A stretch of 64,000 nt of DNA from Ardenticatenaceae bacterium (GCA_020634565.1 JACKBN010000001.1:620001-684000), one strand, 5' to 3'; counted from the stretch's first letter, positions 16,653 to 25,344 are shown. The notes: a model not told the origin generated them from the letters alone. Numbers and translations are program-made.

Positions 16653-17543
16653 ATGAACGCAATTCATGAGCATGATCACGCTTCAAAAGCACACCTATCC
16701 ATTTTTGAAGATGGATTAGCACATTGTTTGTCGTCACAATCGAATGCCATTCAAAAACCAGCGCCCTTAAAGGTCTCCTACCCCATAAAAGGGGAAGAAG
16801 AGGGTGTCATATTTGTAGAGAATTTATTGTCGCCCGAAGAATGCCAAAATTTAATTGAGGCCACAAATGAAATAGGATACAAAGCAGCTGATGGATTCGA
16901 CAAAAAGGTGAGATCAAACACACGTTGCCGGACATTAGATCACGAAATGTCCTCAATCATGTTTGATCGTCTAGCTGAGCACCTTCCCAAAACACTGATC
17001 ATCGATGGGCTACGTTGGCGTGTAAGCCGATTTTTAGATAACTGGCGCTATTGCAAATACAGTGAAGGCCAACATTTCTCACCGCATTATGATGGCAGCA
17101 AAAAGTTTGGAACCTATGAGATGAGCATCTTTACTGTAAACATCTACTTAAATGATGGGTTTGCAGGTGGTGGCACGCGGTTTTATATGGATTGTGAAGA
17201 AAACGCACACGAAAATAATTTTGATGTCGCTGGCGAAGTGACCCATATCATTCAGCCCAAAATGGGCAGTGCATTAATCTTCAACCATTGCGATAAAGGG
17301 TATTTGCATGATGGAGAAACCTTTATTCCGACTGAAACTGTTCAAGCAAAGTATATCATGCGCGCCGATCTTGTTTACATAATAGACGAAGATGATTTAC
17401 CTAAACTAAAAGAGAAAGAAGCAAATGGTGAGTGTGAATTCTGGAGTTTAGAAGCGGCCAAACAGGGAACGGTTGTTAATTACATTGGCAGAACGTGGAA
17501 ATGCGCCTGCGTTTCTCATGATGTTACGGTGACGCTTCATTAA
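16653..17543 (+). CDS. 2-oxoglutarate/Fe(II) oxygenase, prolyl 4-hydroxylase-like
   Basis: 296 residues. The double-stranded beta-helix core carries the iron ligands HYD at 145-147 and His219 (YLHDGE) and a 2-oxoglutarate-binding basic residue near 233-237 (KYIMR), with FSPHYDG, IYLNDGFAGGGTRF and IIQPKMGSALIFNH as in eukaryotic-type prolyl hydroxylases. The ATG at 16653 is preferred over GTG 16644 because AAAGGAG (16635-16641) is 11 bases upstream of it. Base composition resembles the PMVK-like gene before it, with no ACGGCCGT, so the two may have been acquired together. The substrate is unknown. Confidence 0.8.
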   Translation: MNAIHEHDHASKAHLSIFEDGLAHCLSSQSNAIQKPAPLKVSYPIKGEEEGVIFVENLLSPEECQNLIEATNEIGYKAADGFDKKVRSNTRCRTLDHEMSSIMFDRLAEHLPKTLIIDGLRWRVSRFLDNWRYCKYSEGQHFSPHYDGSKKFGTYEMSIFTVNIYLNDGFAGGGTRFYMDCEENAHENNFDVAGEVTHIIQPKMGSALIFNHCDKGYLHDGETFIPTETVQAKYIMRADLVYIIDEDDLPKLKEKEANGECEFWSLEAAKQGTVVNYIGRTWKCACVSHDVTVTLH

Positions 17544-17583
17544 GTCTGGTATGTAGAAATTACTCATTCATTGCCAGATTATG

Positions 17584-17630
17584 CTGCGAAGACAGGAACT
17601 GACAAATTGCATTCCTGTCTTCGCAGTTTT
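17584..17630. terminator. Bidirectional intrinsic terminator
   Basis: A perfect 15-bp stem (17584-17598 with 17612-17626), 13-base loop, and T run on the + strand with A-rich sequence on the other side. It lies between two convergent genes and can serve both. Confidence 0.85.
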
Positions 17631-17661
17631 CTACATTGGCAAACGATCCCCAATCAACTGT

Positions 17662-18564
17662 TTATGTCAATTCATTTAAGACCATGGCCAAACGCATTGT
17701 CTGCCAATTGGCCGGATCACCACCGTCTTCGTAGCTCCACCAGGCGGAGAGGACGGCCTGAGCCAGGCTCCACTGCCGCAGCCGCCCGCGATCCATTTCC
17801 AACGTTTCGGCCAGGATGTCCAGCCGCCGCGCCGTGATACGCTTGAGGTCTGGCTCGTCAAAAAGGGTGAATGGATTGCGCAACAGTGCGCCCACCTCGT
17901 AGGCGGGTTCGCCCGCAATGCCTTTAGGGTCAATTACCCGCCAGCCATCGCCCGCAGACAAAATGTTGTAATGATGCAGATCACCGTGGAGCAGCACCGG
18001 TTCGCCACTGGAGGCCAGCAGATCGGTGAAGAGGGATACGGCCGTTTCCACCAACGTCTCATCAAATGGCCCCGTCCCCCCACCAAACGCCTCGCGCAGT
18101 TTAGCCAGCCCTGCGGCCCAATTCGCCACAGAAGGGAAGCTGTGTTCGGCGGGCAGCGGCCGCCACAAGGTTTGCATCGCCAACGCGGCAATTCGCGTCG
18201 CCTCATCGTCATCTGGCACGATGGTAAGCATTTCGCCGGGATGCAGCCGCTCCAGCAGCAAGATACCAGCGTCCGCATCCGCATCCAGCAAGCGAACGCA
18301 GCCGCGCCCATCGTACAGCCGCAGCGCCGAGATCTCGGTATTCAGCTCGCGGTTGGGCACGCCCACCTTGAGCACAATTTCCGTGCCGTCCGCCAGCGTA
18401 GCGGGAGCGACATAGTTGTAGGAGAGGGTGAAATTAGACGGCCGTATCGCCAACCCCCACCGCCGCTCACACTCAGCCAGCAAATTTGGCAAATTCTCTA
18501 GCCATTCCGCCCCACCCGTGAAAGTGCTTGTGACTGTTTTTACAAAATGTGTCGGTAAATTCAT
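17662..18564 (-). CDS. Aminoglycoside/hydroxyurea-type phosphotransferase (APH(6)-like)
   Basis: Kinase-fold enzyme of 300 residues that resembles streptomycin 6-phosphotransferases. It shows EIVLKVGVP (ATP-lysine region), ILLLERLHPGEML, the catalytic loop LLHGDLHHYNIL with HGD, and VIDPKGIAGEPAYEVGALLRNP, which is the hallmark of this group. The start at 18564 (MNLPTHF) is chosen because the upstream codons run into repeat-word sequence. Three ACGGCCGT or near sites lie in the gene, so it looks resident. Whether it confers resistance or phosphorylates a metabolite cannot be decided. Confidence 0.75.
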   Translation of the reverse strand: MNLPTHFVKTVTSTFTGGAEWLENLPNLLAECERRWGLAIRPSNFTLSYNYVAPATLADGTEIVLKVGVPNRELNTEISALRLYDGRGCVRLLDADADAGILLLERLHPGEMLTIVPDDDEATRIAALAMQTLWRPLPAEHSFPSVANWAAGLAKLREAFGGGTGPFDETLVETAVSLFTDLLASSGEPVLLHGDLHHYNILSAGDGWRVIDPKGIAGEPAYEVGALLRNPFTLFDEPDLKRITARRLDILAETLEMDRGRLRQWSLAQAVLSAWWSYEDGGDPANWQTMRLAMVLNELT

Positions 18565-18575
18565 GAGTTGAGATT

Positions 18576-18663
18576 TTTGACGCAAAGGCGCAAAGAGTTA
18601 AAAGGAGCAAAGAATAAAAAGCTCTTTGCGCCTTCCTTTTCTTTGCGTTCTTTGCGTGAAATT
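18576..18663. repeat. Iterated-word intergenic hairpin (GCGCAAAG family)
   Basis: The gap between the APH-like start and the racemase-family stop consists of GACGCAAAGGCGCAAAGAG words and their complement CTCTTTGCGCC...TTTGCGTTCTTTGCGTG, forming a long imperfect hairpin. It resembles the other word-iterated elements in the window. Confidence 0.6.
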
Positions 18664-18665
18664 TT

Positions 18666-19697
18666 TTATCGCAGCAAAAAGCCATGCCCCAGCGGGTCTT
18701 CCGGGTCGATGAGCAGTTGGTTGATGCCGCAAATGTGCGCCGTACCGGTGACTTGGGGGATGACGGCCGCATACGGCCCAAATTCAGTCGTGGCCACCAC
18801 CTCACCCGTGAAGGTGCTGCCCAAAATACTCTCCACCACAAACGGCTCATGCAGGCCAATCTCCCCTTTGGCAAAGTGCAGCGCAGCACGGGCGCTAACC
18901 CCCGTGCCGGTTGGGCTGCGGTCCACCTCGCCATCGGCAAAAATGCAGACGTTGCGGCTGTGGTGCGCCGGGTCATGCGCCGCGCCAACGAAGATGGTGC
19001 CGTACAAGAAGCCTAAATCCGGCTCAAACGGATGCACGATGGGCAGGCTGGCCATCACCGCATGCTTAATGCGCCGTCCCAAATCAATCAGCTGGCGAAA
19101 ATCATCGGCCGTCAGCCCCAGCCCTACCGATTCGGCCTCCACAAATGCATAAAAGCCGCCACCGTAGGAAACATCATAGCAGACGCGGCCCAGGCCGGGC
19201 ACGTCAACCGTTTGGTCCAGCGCCAGCACAAAAGAAGGTACATTTTGGAAAGAGACGGATGTGATACGGCCGTTCTCCCCTCTCATCCCCGTCGCCACCA
19301 CGCGCCCCGCCGGCGTGTCAATCTTCAGCACCGGCGCATCACCCGGACGCTCAATCATGCCCGTGTCCAACGCCACCTTTGTCAGGGCGATAATGCCGTG
19401 GCCGCACATCGTGCTGAACCCTTCGTTGTGCAAAAAGAGCACGCCCAGGTCGCCGTCCGGCGTCACTGGCTCGGTGAAGATGCAGCCGTACATGTCCGCA
19501 TGGCCGCGCGGCTCCCACATCGTCGCCGTGCGCAGCCAATCCAGATTTTCCTGCGCATAACGCCGTTTAGCCAAAATCGTATCGCCAGGAATATCCGGGA
19601 TGCCGCTAGTAAAAATACGCAGCGGTTCGCCGCCCGTGTGCGCATCAACTGCCGTAATTTGCTGCCAATTTTTCGGGGGTGTCCAGGTGGGCTGCAT
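18666..19697 (-). CDS. trans-3-hydroxy-L-proline dehydratase (proline racemase family)
   Basis: 343 residues of the proline racemase fold. The first catalytic position is Cys in TMCGHGIIAL, while the second is Thr in DRSPTGTGVSA, where true racemases and 4-hydroxyproline epimerases have Cys. The Cys/Thr pair marks the trans-3-hydroxyproline dehydratases, which form delta-1-pyrroline-2-carboxylate. The start MQPTWTPP at 19697 follows a GGAG ribosome site; upstream codons are repeat-like. A divergent FAD oxidase may act on the same or related amino acids. Assignment of the reaction relies on the one Thr and is fairly good. Confidence 0.8.
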   Translation of the reverse strand: MQPTWTPPKNWQQITAVDAHTGGEPLRIFTSGIPDIPGDTILAKRRYAQENLDWLRTATMWEPRGHADMYGCIFTEPVTPDGDLGVLFLHNEGFSTMCGHGIIALTKVALDTGMIERPGDAPVLKIDTPAGRVVATGMRGENGRITSVSFQNVPSFVLALDQTVDVPGLGRVCYDVSYGGGFYAFVEAESVGLGLTADDFRQLIDLGRRIKHAVMASLPIVHPFEPDLGFLYGTIFVGAAHDPAHHSRNVCIFADGEVDRSPTGTGVSARAALHFAKGEIGLHEPFVVESILGSTFTGEVVATTEFGPYAAVIPQVTGTAHICGINQLLIDPEDPLGHGFLLR

Positions 19698-19775
19698 GGG
19701 AATCTCCTTTTTTGACAAGGTGACATGGTGAAGGGGTGACATCAGGCTATTTTGTGGGAATAGTGAAAAAAGACA

Positions 19776-19872
19776 AGCCTTTCTTCGTTTCTTTTGTCTC
19801 TTGGCTCCTTTGCGTTAAATTTCTGTATGGGACACAGATTTTTCTCTCTGTGCCCTCTGTGGCAAAAAGGAG
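19776..19872. repeat. Iterated-word sequence in a divergent promoter region
   Basis: The gap between the dehydratase and the FAD oxidase holds TTTCTTCGTTTCTTTTGTCTC, CCTTTGCGTTAAATT and CTCTCTGTGCCCTCTGTGGC, words shared with the elements at 18576 and 48582. It is less clearly a hairpin. The oxidase ribosome site AAGGAG lies at its right edge. Confidence 0.5.
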
Positions 19873-19878
19873 CAAACC

Positions 19879-21063
19879 ATGTTCGATGTATTGGTCATTG
19901 GCAAAGGATTGATGGGGTCGGCGGCGGCGCGCTATTTGCAGGCGTTTGGGGCAAATACGGCCGTTCTCGGCCCCGACGAACCGCAAAATCCACAAACCCA
20001 CGACGGCGTCTTCGCCAGCCATTACGACCAGGGGCGCATCACCCGGCGGCTGAGCAAAGACATCACCTGGGCCACGCTGGCGGCTCGCTCGCTGGCCCAA
20101 TACCGTGCGCTGGAAGCCCAGAGCGGCATCCAGTTTTATGAGCCAACTGGCGGTCTGTACGTAGGCCCCGCTGACGGCAGCCACGCATACTGGCAAAATG
20201 CGGCAAACATCGGGCAACGCTTTGGCGTGGCCTACGATGAGCTATCCACCGACGAGCTGGCGACGCGGCTGCCCAAGCTGCACTTTCCAGCGGACTTTGC
20301 CGGGATTTTGGAGCACGCGCCCGCTGGCTACATCAATCCGCGCGGACTCATCAAAGCACAGCTGGCCGTTTTTGCGGCACAGGGCGGCACAATTTTGCGG
20401 GAAACGGCCGTTACCGTCACCCACTACCCCCCCCACCTCACCGTCCAAACAAAAGAGGGCAACCAGTACGAAACGCGCAAGCTGCTCATCGCGGCGGGTG
20501 GCTTTAGCAACTGCTTTGGCCTGCTGGAACGGCCGTTACCCCTGCGCCTCAAAACCGAAACAATCATCCTGGCTGAACTGGATGCCACAGAAGCGGCCCG
20601 GTTGGGTGACATGCCCACCGTCATCTACGAGATTGAGTCGCCGGACCTGCGTGGGATTTATTTGCTGCCGCCGATTCTGTACCCAGACGGCCGTTTCTAC
20701 CTGAAAATGGGCTGCGACACGCGGCTAGACCAAACCTTGCCGCACGATGTGGAAGCCATCCGCCGCTGGTTTATTCACGGCGACAGCGACGCCATCCTGC
20801 CCGCCATGCAAGCCGCGCTGGAAGGCATCATTCCGGGGCTGCGGGCGCAGTCGTGGCAAACCAAACGGTGCCTGATTACCTACACGCCGCACAGCAAGCC
20901 ACTCATCGACGCGGTGGTGCCGGGGCAAATTTACGTGGCCACCGGCGGCAACGGCTCTTCCGCCAAATCGTCAGACGCCATCGGCCAGCTCGCCGCCAAC
21001 CTCACCTGGCACGACGCCTGGCAAGACACAGAGCTGGATGCCGCCCTGTTTGCCATCCCGTAG
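19879..21063 (+). CDS. FAD-dependent amine/amino acid oxidase (sarcosine oxidase-like)
   Basis: 394 residues of the DAO/monomeric sarcosine oxidase group. The dinucleotide fold VLVIGKGLMGSAAARYL at the N-terminus binds FAD. HYDQGRITR resembles the covalent-flavin neighbourhood of MSOX/SolA, and the C-terminal ITYTPHSKPLID...VATGGNGSSAKSSDAIG block is typical of the family. It would oxidise an N-methyl or cyclic amino acid to an imine, releasing peroxide. Its divergent partner is a hydroxyproline dehydratase, so a proline-type substrate is possible. Several ACGGCCGT sites. Confidence 0.8.
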   Translation: MFDVLVIGKGLMGSAAARYLQAFGANTAVLGPDEPQNPQTHDGVFASHYDQGRITRRLSKDITWATLAARSLAQYRALEAQSGIQFYEPTGGLYVGPADGSHAYWQNAANIGQRFGVAYDELSTDELATRLPKLHFPADFAGILEHAPAGYINPRGLIKAQLAVFAAQGGTILRETAVTVTHYPPHLTVQTKEGNQYETRKLLIAAGGFSNCFGLLERPLPLRLKTETIILAELDATEAARLGDMPTVIYEIESPDLRGIYLLPPILYPDGRFYLKMGCDTRLDQTLPHDVEAIRRWFIHGDSDAILPAMQAALEGIIPGLRAQSWQTKRCLITYTPHSKPLIDAVVPGQIYVATGGNGSSAKSSDAIGQLAANLTWHDAWQDTELDAALFAIP

Positions 21064-21177
21064 CCGCGGATTCTTTCCGCGTTCTTTAACCCGCTAAGAA
21101 AGCGCGGCTACAAAATAATTGTTTTATTCTGAGGTATACTCGCCGAAACCAAACTTTTCACTTCAAAAGAGGCACCC

Positions 21178-22128
21178 ATGCGCATACTCATCACTGGCTC
21201 CAGCGGCCAGATAGGCACCAATTTAGGACTTCATTTGCAATCTCAAGGGCATTACGTGTTTGGCATTGATAAACGGCCGAATTCCTGGACCACCGAAATC
21301 GAAACGCTGCTGCAAGATTTAAGCACGCCTCAGCGCAGCTTCAACAAGGGCATCGGCCACGTAGAGTACCCGCCCAATCTGGATGCTGTGGTGCATTTTG
21401 CCGCCCACGCCAAGGTGCATGAACTGGTCGAGCAGCCGGATCGCGCTCTGGAAAACATCACCATGACCTACAACGTGCTGGAGTTTTGCCGTCACAATAA
21501 CCTGCCGCTCATCTTTAGCAGCTCGCGCGAGGTATACGGCGACATCCATCGCTACATCACCGAGGAAAGCTACGCCGATTTTGCCTTTACCGAAAGTCCT
21601 TACTCCGCCAGCAAAATTTCCGGCGAGGCATTGATTTATAGCTATGCGCAATGTTATGGGCTGCGGTATCTGGTGTTCCGCTTTAGCAATGTATACGGCC
21701 GTTACGACAACGACCTCGAACGCATGGAACGCGTCATCCCCCTCTTCATCCGCAAAATTGGTAACCGGGAACCCATCACCGTCTACGGCGAAAAGAAAGT
21801 GCTGGACTTCACCTACATCGACGACTGCGTTAGTGGCGTGGCGCGGGGACTGAAGCGCTTGGTCAGCGGCGAGATTGATAACCACACGATCAACCTGGCC
21901 TTTGGGCAGGGCAACAGCCTGGTAAATATGGCTAAATTCATCGGCGAAGCGCTGGGCATTGAGCCAGACATGACCATTGAACCTGCCCGCGTGGGCGAAG
22001 TGACCCACTACGTGGCCAACATCGGCAAGGCGCGCGCCCTGCTGGATTACACGCCCACAACCTCGCTGCGGGATGGCATTCACAAAGCGGTAGCCTGGTC
22101 TACGAACTGGTGGGACAGTCATCATTAA
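21178..22128 (+). CDS. NAD-dependent sugar epimerase/dehydratase
   Basis: Extended short-chain dehydrogenase of 316 residues. NAD-binding LITGSSGQIGTNL at the start, SSSREVYGD carrying the catalytic Ser region, and YSASKISGE with the YxxxK pair are all present. Similar to UDP-glucose 4-epimerase and related nucleotide-sugar enzymes, which would feed glycosyltransferases such as those at 56-1833 and 14869. SD AGAGG precedes the ATG. Exact sugar unknown. Confidence 0.8.
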   Translation: MRILITGSSGQIGTNLGLHLQSQGHYVFGIDKRPNSWTTEIETLLQDLSTPQRSFNKGIGHVEYPPNLDAVVHFAAHAKVHELVEQPDRALENITMTYNVLEFCRHNNLPLIFSSSREVYGDIHRYITEESYADFAFTESPYSASKISGEALIYSYAQCYGLRYLVFRFSNVYGRYDNDLERMERVIPLFIRKIGNREPITVYGEKKVLDFTYIDDCVSGVARGLKRLVSGEIDNHTINLAFGQGNSLVNMAKFIGEALGIEPDMTIEPARVGEVTHYVANIGKARALLDYTPTTSLRDGIHKAVAWSTNWWDSHH

Positions 22129-22200
22129 TCGGTTATCGGTAATCCGTAACCGGTGGTTGGTACCGATCACGGATTACGGTTTACCGATTACGAGCAACGG
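22127..22200. repeat. Iterated-word hairpin, GGTAATC/GGTTATC family
   Basis: Begins at the stop codon of the epimerase. CGGTAATCCGTAACCGGT on the left pairs with CCGATCACGGATTACGG and TTTACCGATTACG on the right. The same words make up elements at 50088, 61198 and 62742. Confidence 0.7.
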
Positions 22201-22319
22201 CTTCCTAGCCCATTGGTACTATGTCGGGATGCACGAAAGCTGATTACACTTCATGCAGACGGCCTCTGCATTACATTATTGGAAACGGCCGTATTCTGAA
22301 ACAGTATCGCCAAAGAAGT

Positions 22320-22559
22320 ATGGAAAACAACGCCGCTTTACTCGACACGCTTTTACAACAAGCAGAATCAGCTGCCCAACGACACGGGCATCAATCGCGC
22401 CAAACCAAACAGGCCATTACCCGCAAGCTGCTGCGTACCGACAGCGAAACGGTTGCCCAGCAACTGGATGCGGTGTATCAATACCGCCCCTCTCGGCTGC
22501 CCGGGCATTGGCGCGTCGTTCAGCAGCTTACTCTCTACAGTAGTAAGAAATCATGGTAG
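22320..22559 (+). CDS. Putative antitoxin of a MazF-type module
   Basis: 79 residues, rich in Gln, Arg and Leu, predicted helical (LLDTLLQQAESAAQRHGH...TKQAITRKLLRTDSETVAQQLDAVY). The ATG at 22320 is preferred; the longer upstream frame runs through low-complexity sequence. It overlaps the MazF/PemK-type toxin start by 7 bases, the usual antitoxin-toxin order. No known antitoxin DNA-binding family is recognised, so the role rests on position. Confidence 0.6.
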   Translation: MENNAALLDTLLQQAESAAQRHGHQSRQTKQAITRKLLRTDSETVAQQLDAVYQYRPSRLPGHWRVVQQLTLYSSKKSW

Positions 22560-22897
22560 CAGAAGTTGATTTAAAACAAGGTCAAATCTGGTGGGTGCAG
22601 CCCCCGGAAATGCCGGAACCACAACCTGTACTCATTGTGCAGAGTGATGCATTTAACCGGAGTAGCCTGGAAACGGCCGTGTGCGTCACCCTCAGCCCAG
22701 ATTGGAAATTAGCCCCTGCCCCCGGCAACGTCCTCATTGCCCAATCAGATTCTGGCCTGCCTAAAGCCTGCGTGGCCAACGTGGCCCAGGTTATCACCCT
22801 GGATCGCCGCTTTTTGAAGGAGTACGTGGGCACCGTGCCCCTCTTCATTCTGGAAAGCGTCCTCGACGGCGTACAGCTTGTCGTCGGTCGCAGCTAA
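22553..22897 (+). CDS. MazF/PemK-type endoribonuclease toxin
   Basis: 114 residues with the PemK/MazF layout: GQIWWVQPP at the start, PVLIVQSDAFN strand-turn, an internal NVLIAQSDSGLPKACVANVAQVITLDRRFL segment corresponding to the RNA-binding groove. These toxins cut mRNA at short motifs. The start overlaps the upstream antitoxin gene by 7 bases. Contains one ACGGCCGT encoding Thr-Ala-Val. A word-iterated hairpin begins just after its stop. Confidence 0.8.
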   Translation: MVAEVDLKQGQIWWVQPPEMPEPQPVLIVQSDAFNRSSLETAVCVTLSPDWKLAPAPGNVLIAQSDSGLPKACVANVAQVITLDRRFLKEYVGTVPLFILESVLDGVQLVVGRS

Positions 22898-22902
22898 AAA
22901 CA

Positions 22903-22967
22903 AACCGCAGAGAGTGCCAAGAACGCAAAGTTTATGCACTCTGCGCCCTCCCCATCTCTGCGGTTAA
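22903..22967. repeat. Iterated-word hairpin, CGCAGAGA family
   Basis: AACCGCAGAGAGTGCCAAG on the left pairs with CATCTCTGCGGTT on the right, with inner TGCACTCTGCGCC words. It starts 6 bases after the toxin stop. Related words TCTGCGAAATCTGTG continue to 23030. Confidence 0.65.
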
Positions 22968-23031
22968 CTCCTACCAGAATCACAAACTAACAAACCTTAA
23001 TCTGCGAAATCTGTGTCATCTGTGGATATTC

Positions 23032-23457
23032 CTACAATGGCCAGTCGCGCAGCATGCGCTCGGTTTCTTCAGAATGCCCCGATTCGTCGCGCACCATGTC
23101 TTCCAGAGACACGACCAGCCCTTTGTCGCCATATTCTTCGGCCTGTTGGGCACGCTCCGTGTAATCTTTACCCGCCTGCTTTTCAGCTGCCAGCACCGCT
23201 TCCAGCATCTCGCGATTGGATTTAGCTGCGGGCACCGGGCGCGGCGTGGTGGTGGGCTCACCACCCAAGGCCACAATTTTGTTGGCTAAAAATTGGGCGT
23301 GAATCTGCTCATCGGCCACTTCGGTGAGGAAAAATTGGGCCAGTTGTGGCCGAAACGGACCGGTGGCTTTGGCCGCATAGGTGATGTACTGAATGATGGC
23401 CCCAAATTCGCCAGCCAGGTCTTCATTCAACTTGTCGATTAATTCTTGCTTGTTCAT
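23032..23457 (-). CDS. Ferritin-like protein (bacterioferritin/rubrerythrin fold)
   Basis: 141 residues with two pairs of ferritin-type helices. The diiron ligands appear as LAGEFGAIIQY (Glu), DEQIHAQF (Glu-x-x-His), EKQAGKDY and DESGHSEE (Glu/His). Start MNKQEL at 23457 has AAGGAGA just upstream. Probable iron storage or peroxide protection. The distal helix HSEETERMLRDW ends the protein right at the border with repeat-word sequence. Confidence 0.75.
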   Translation of the reverse strand: MNKQELIDKLNEDLAGEFGAIIQYITYAAKATGPFRPQLAQFFLTEVADEQIHAQFLANKIVALGGEPTTTPRPVPAAKSNREMLEAVLAAEKQAGKDYTERAQQAEEYGDKGLVVSLEDMVRDESGHSEETERMLRDWPL

Positions 23458-23633
23458 GTTTTCTCCTTGGGAAAATATTGATTTAGGCAATGAAATTAGT
23501 ATGCCAAGAAGCCAACAAAGAACCAAGTGATTTTTATCACCAGGAGTGCCAAATGTTTTCCCTTACCGTTCTTAATTTTGTAGCCCATGCAGGATGAAAA
23601 CGGCCGTTCCAATCACCACATTAATTAACAAGC

Positions 23634-23805
23634 CTACCCTTCCCTTATCATCCAGGTGCCGCCAGCCGGAGCCGACACGCGGGTGAGCTGCCGCTTGAGG
23701 GTAAGCCCTTCTTGCAGCCGCTGGGTGAGCAACGGCCGTTTCACCCAGGTTGGCGGTAGTGCCGGACGATACAGTTTGGTAGCCAGCAGATTGGCTGTTA
23801 TGGCC
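23634..23805 (-). pseudogene. MalT/LuxR-type regulator, N-terminal fragment
   Basis: The minus-strand frame reads LLATKLYRPALPP...RLQEGL...LTRVSAPAG, the unmistakable start of a large MalT-like ATP-binding regulator, which should continue into a Walker A (GFGKT). Here the frame turns into GTWMIREG and stops at 23634, so about 850 residues are missing. It overlaps the end of the broken DUF6940-like gene. Confidence 0.6.
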
Positions 23806-24391
23806 ACTCCCGATAAGGTGAGTAAGTGTAGTATTTGGGTCGCGAATCCAGCCGCACGTGCAGCCAGTACACGCCCAGGCCAGACGTGCTCAGCCACAAC
23901 GGCCGTTCCCCCACCTGCTCACTCACTGTAAATCCCACCCGCTGCCAAAACGCGTGCTGCTACACCAGCGGCGCAGTCCGGCTAAACGTGGCCAAATGCG
24001 CGAACGCATCTTGCGCACTTTGCGGGCAAGGCACCACCAAATGGGCATCGCCGCCTAAATTGGGAAAGTCCACCACAGGAGCATCGTTGAAGTAGCTGGC
24101 AAAAGCGCGGCGTTCGGCGGGGGCATTTGACAGTTGGGGTGCATCGACGAGGACGAATTCAAACGGCCGTTCCAACCTGTCTGTCGTCAGCGGCGGGGTT
24201 TCCCAAAAGTAGGCATCAAACGGCGCATCCGCCAGCAAGTTAATGAAGAAAGTGCGGAAGGTTTCATCGGTTTGCCAGTTTTGCAGGACTTGGTGGGTGG
24301 GTAACGGCCGTTCCCCATCGAGAAGGGTATGGTGATGGATACGGCCGTCTTGCAAAATGTCAGTTCGGACTTTGAGACCTTGAATGCTCAT
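23798..24391 (-). pseudogene. DUF6940-like gene interrupted by one in-frame TAG
   Basis: From ATG 24391 the protein MSIQGLKVRTDI... runs to HLATFSRTAPLV and meets TAG at 23960-23962. The same frame then continues as QHAFWQRVGFTVSEQ...YWLHVRLDSRPKYYTYSPYREWP to TAA at 23798-23800. FWETPPLT, FEFVLVDAP and FPNLGGDAHLVVPCP suggest the DUF6940 family. A single C-to-T change (CAG to TAG) explains the break, so it is either a young pseudogene, a sequencing error or a read-through site. It contains four ACGGCCGT sites, so it is resident DNA. Confidence 0.6.
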
Positions 24392-24492
24392 GCTGAACTG
24401 ATTGTACAGATGTTCATACGGCAAACAAAAAAGGCAATCATGAAACAGCCTCATGATTGCCTTGATGCAAAATTGTCTATTTGCTTTTACGT

Positions 24493-24990
24493 TTAACCAA
24501 GATTGGATTCAAGATACACAGCCAGCTTCTCAAACGCCTGGCGCCAGCCACCAGCCCCACCAGAATCAGCGGGAACACCTGCATGAGTCATCGTCATTTT
24601 CGTACGGCCGTCTAAATCCTCCAGTACAACCGTCACCCGGGTTGTTGCTGGCGTTCCTTCCGGCATTCCTTGCGCCGTCGGAGATAGAACATTACCATTC
24701 TCATCTGATATGCTTTCTGTGTAAACCAGACGGACATTAGGCACAATTTCCACAAACTCGCCAACTGTCCACATTTTCTGGCTGCCATTCGGAGTCTGCA
24801 TTTCCATGCAAATTAGCCGCTGGCCACCCACCTGCACATCCATATTTGCCACTGGCACGGTGAACCCATGTGGCCCATACCAATGTTTAAAATGGTTCGG
24901 ATCGGCCCACATTTGCCAAACCAGTTCAACCGACGCTTCAAAAATTCTCTCAATGACGACCGCATCCTTAAATGTTGCTTGCTCACTCAC
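24493..24990 (-). CDS. SRPBCC/AHSA1-domain protein
   Basis: 165 residues of the START-like AHSA1 family: VVIERIFEASVELVWQMWADPNHFKHWYGP at the N-terminus, then VGGQRLICMEMQTPNG and MTHAGVPADSGGAGGWRQAFEKLAVYL at the end. Such proteins bind hydrophobic ligands and often follow an ArsR regulator gene, as here. GTG 24990 is chosen because it overlaps the ArsR stop by 8 bases. The ligand is unknown. Confidence 0.85.
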   Translation of the reverse strand: MSEQATFKDAVVIERIFEASVELVWQMWADPNHFKHWYGPHGFTVPVANMDVQVGGQRLICMEMQTPNGSQKMWTVGEFVEIVPNVRLVYTESISDENGNVLSPTAQGMPEGTPATTRVTVVLEDLDGRTKMTMTHAGVPADSGGAGGWRQAFEKLAVYLESNLG

Positions 24991-25333
24991 TATTTTGCTC
25001 CTTTTGCTGGATTTGTTTGAGATACTCATCCATCTGGTCAAATCGTGCTTCCCAAATAGTTCGATATTGCTCTGTCCAGGTAAAAACCGCTTTCAGAGGT
25101 GTCGCATCAATGGTGCAGGGTCGATACTGTGCTTTTTGACCGCGTTGGATAAGTCCGGCACGTTCCAATACTTTGATATGTTTGGAAATAGCTGGCAGCG
25201 TCATATTAAATGGTTCTGCCAGTTCATTAACAGTGGCCCCACCTTCTGACAGACGATCTAAAATTGCCCGCCGTGTTGTGCTTGCCAGAGCGGCAAAGGT
25301 TTGATCTAATATCTCATCAGCGCTCCTTGTCAT
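24983..25333 (-). CDS. ArsR-family transcriptional regulator
   Basis: 116 residues with a winged helix: FAALASTTRRAILDRLSEGGATVNELAEPFNMTLPAISKHIKVLERAGLIQ. No metal-binding ELCVCDL motif is present, so it is probably a non-metal ArsR protein of the type that accompanies SRPBCC genes. It overlaps the downstream SRPBCC gene and lies next to a 40-bp palindrome that carries its likely promoter (25345-25384), which suggests autorepression. Confidence 0.88.
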   Translation of the reverse strand: MTRSADEILDQTFAALASTTRRAILDRLSEGGATVNELAEPFNMTLPAISKHIKVLERAGLIQRGQKAQYRPCTIDATPLKAVFTWTEQYRTIWEARFDQMDEYLKQIQQKEQNSE

Positions 25334-25344
25334 TTCATCACCCT

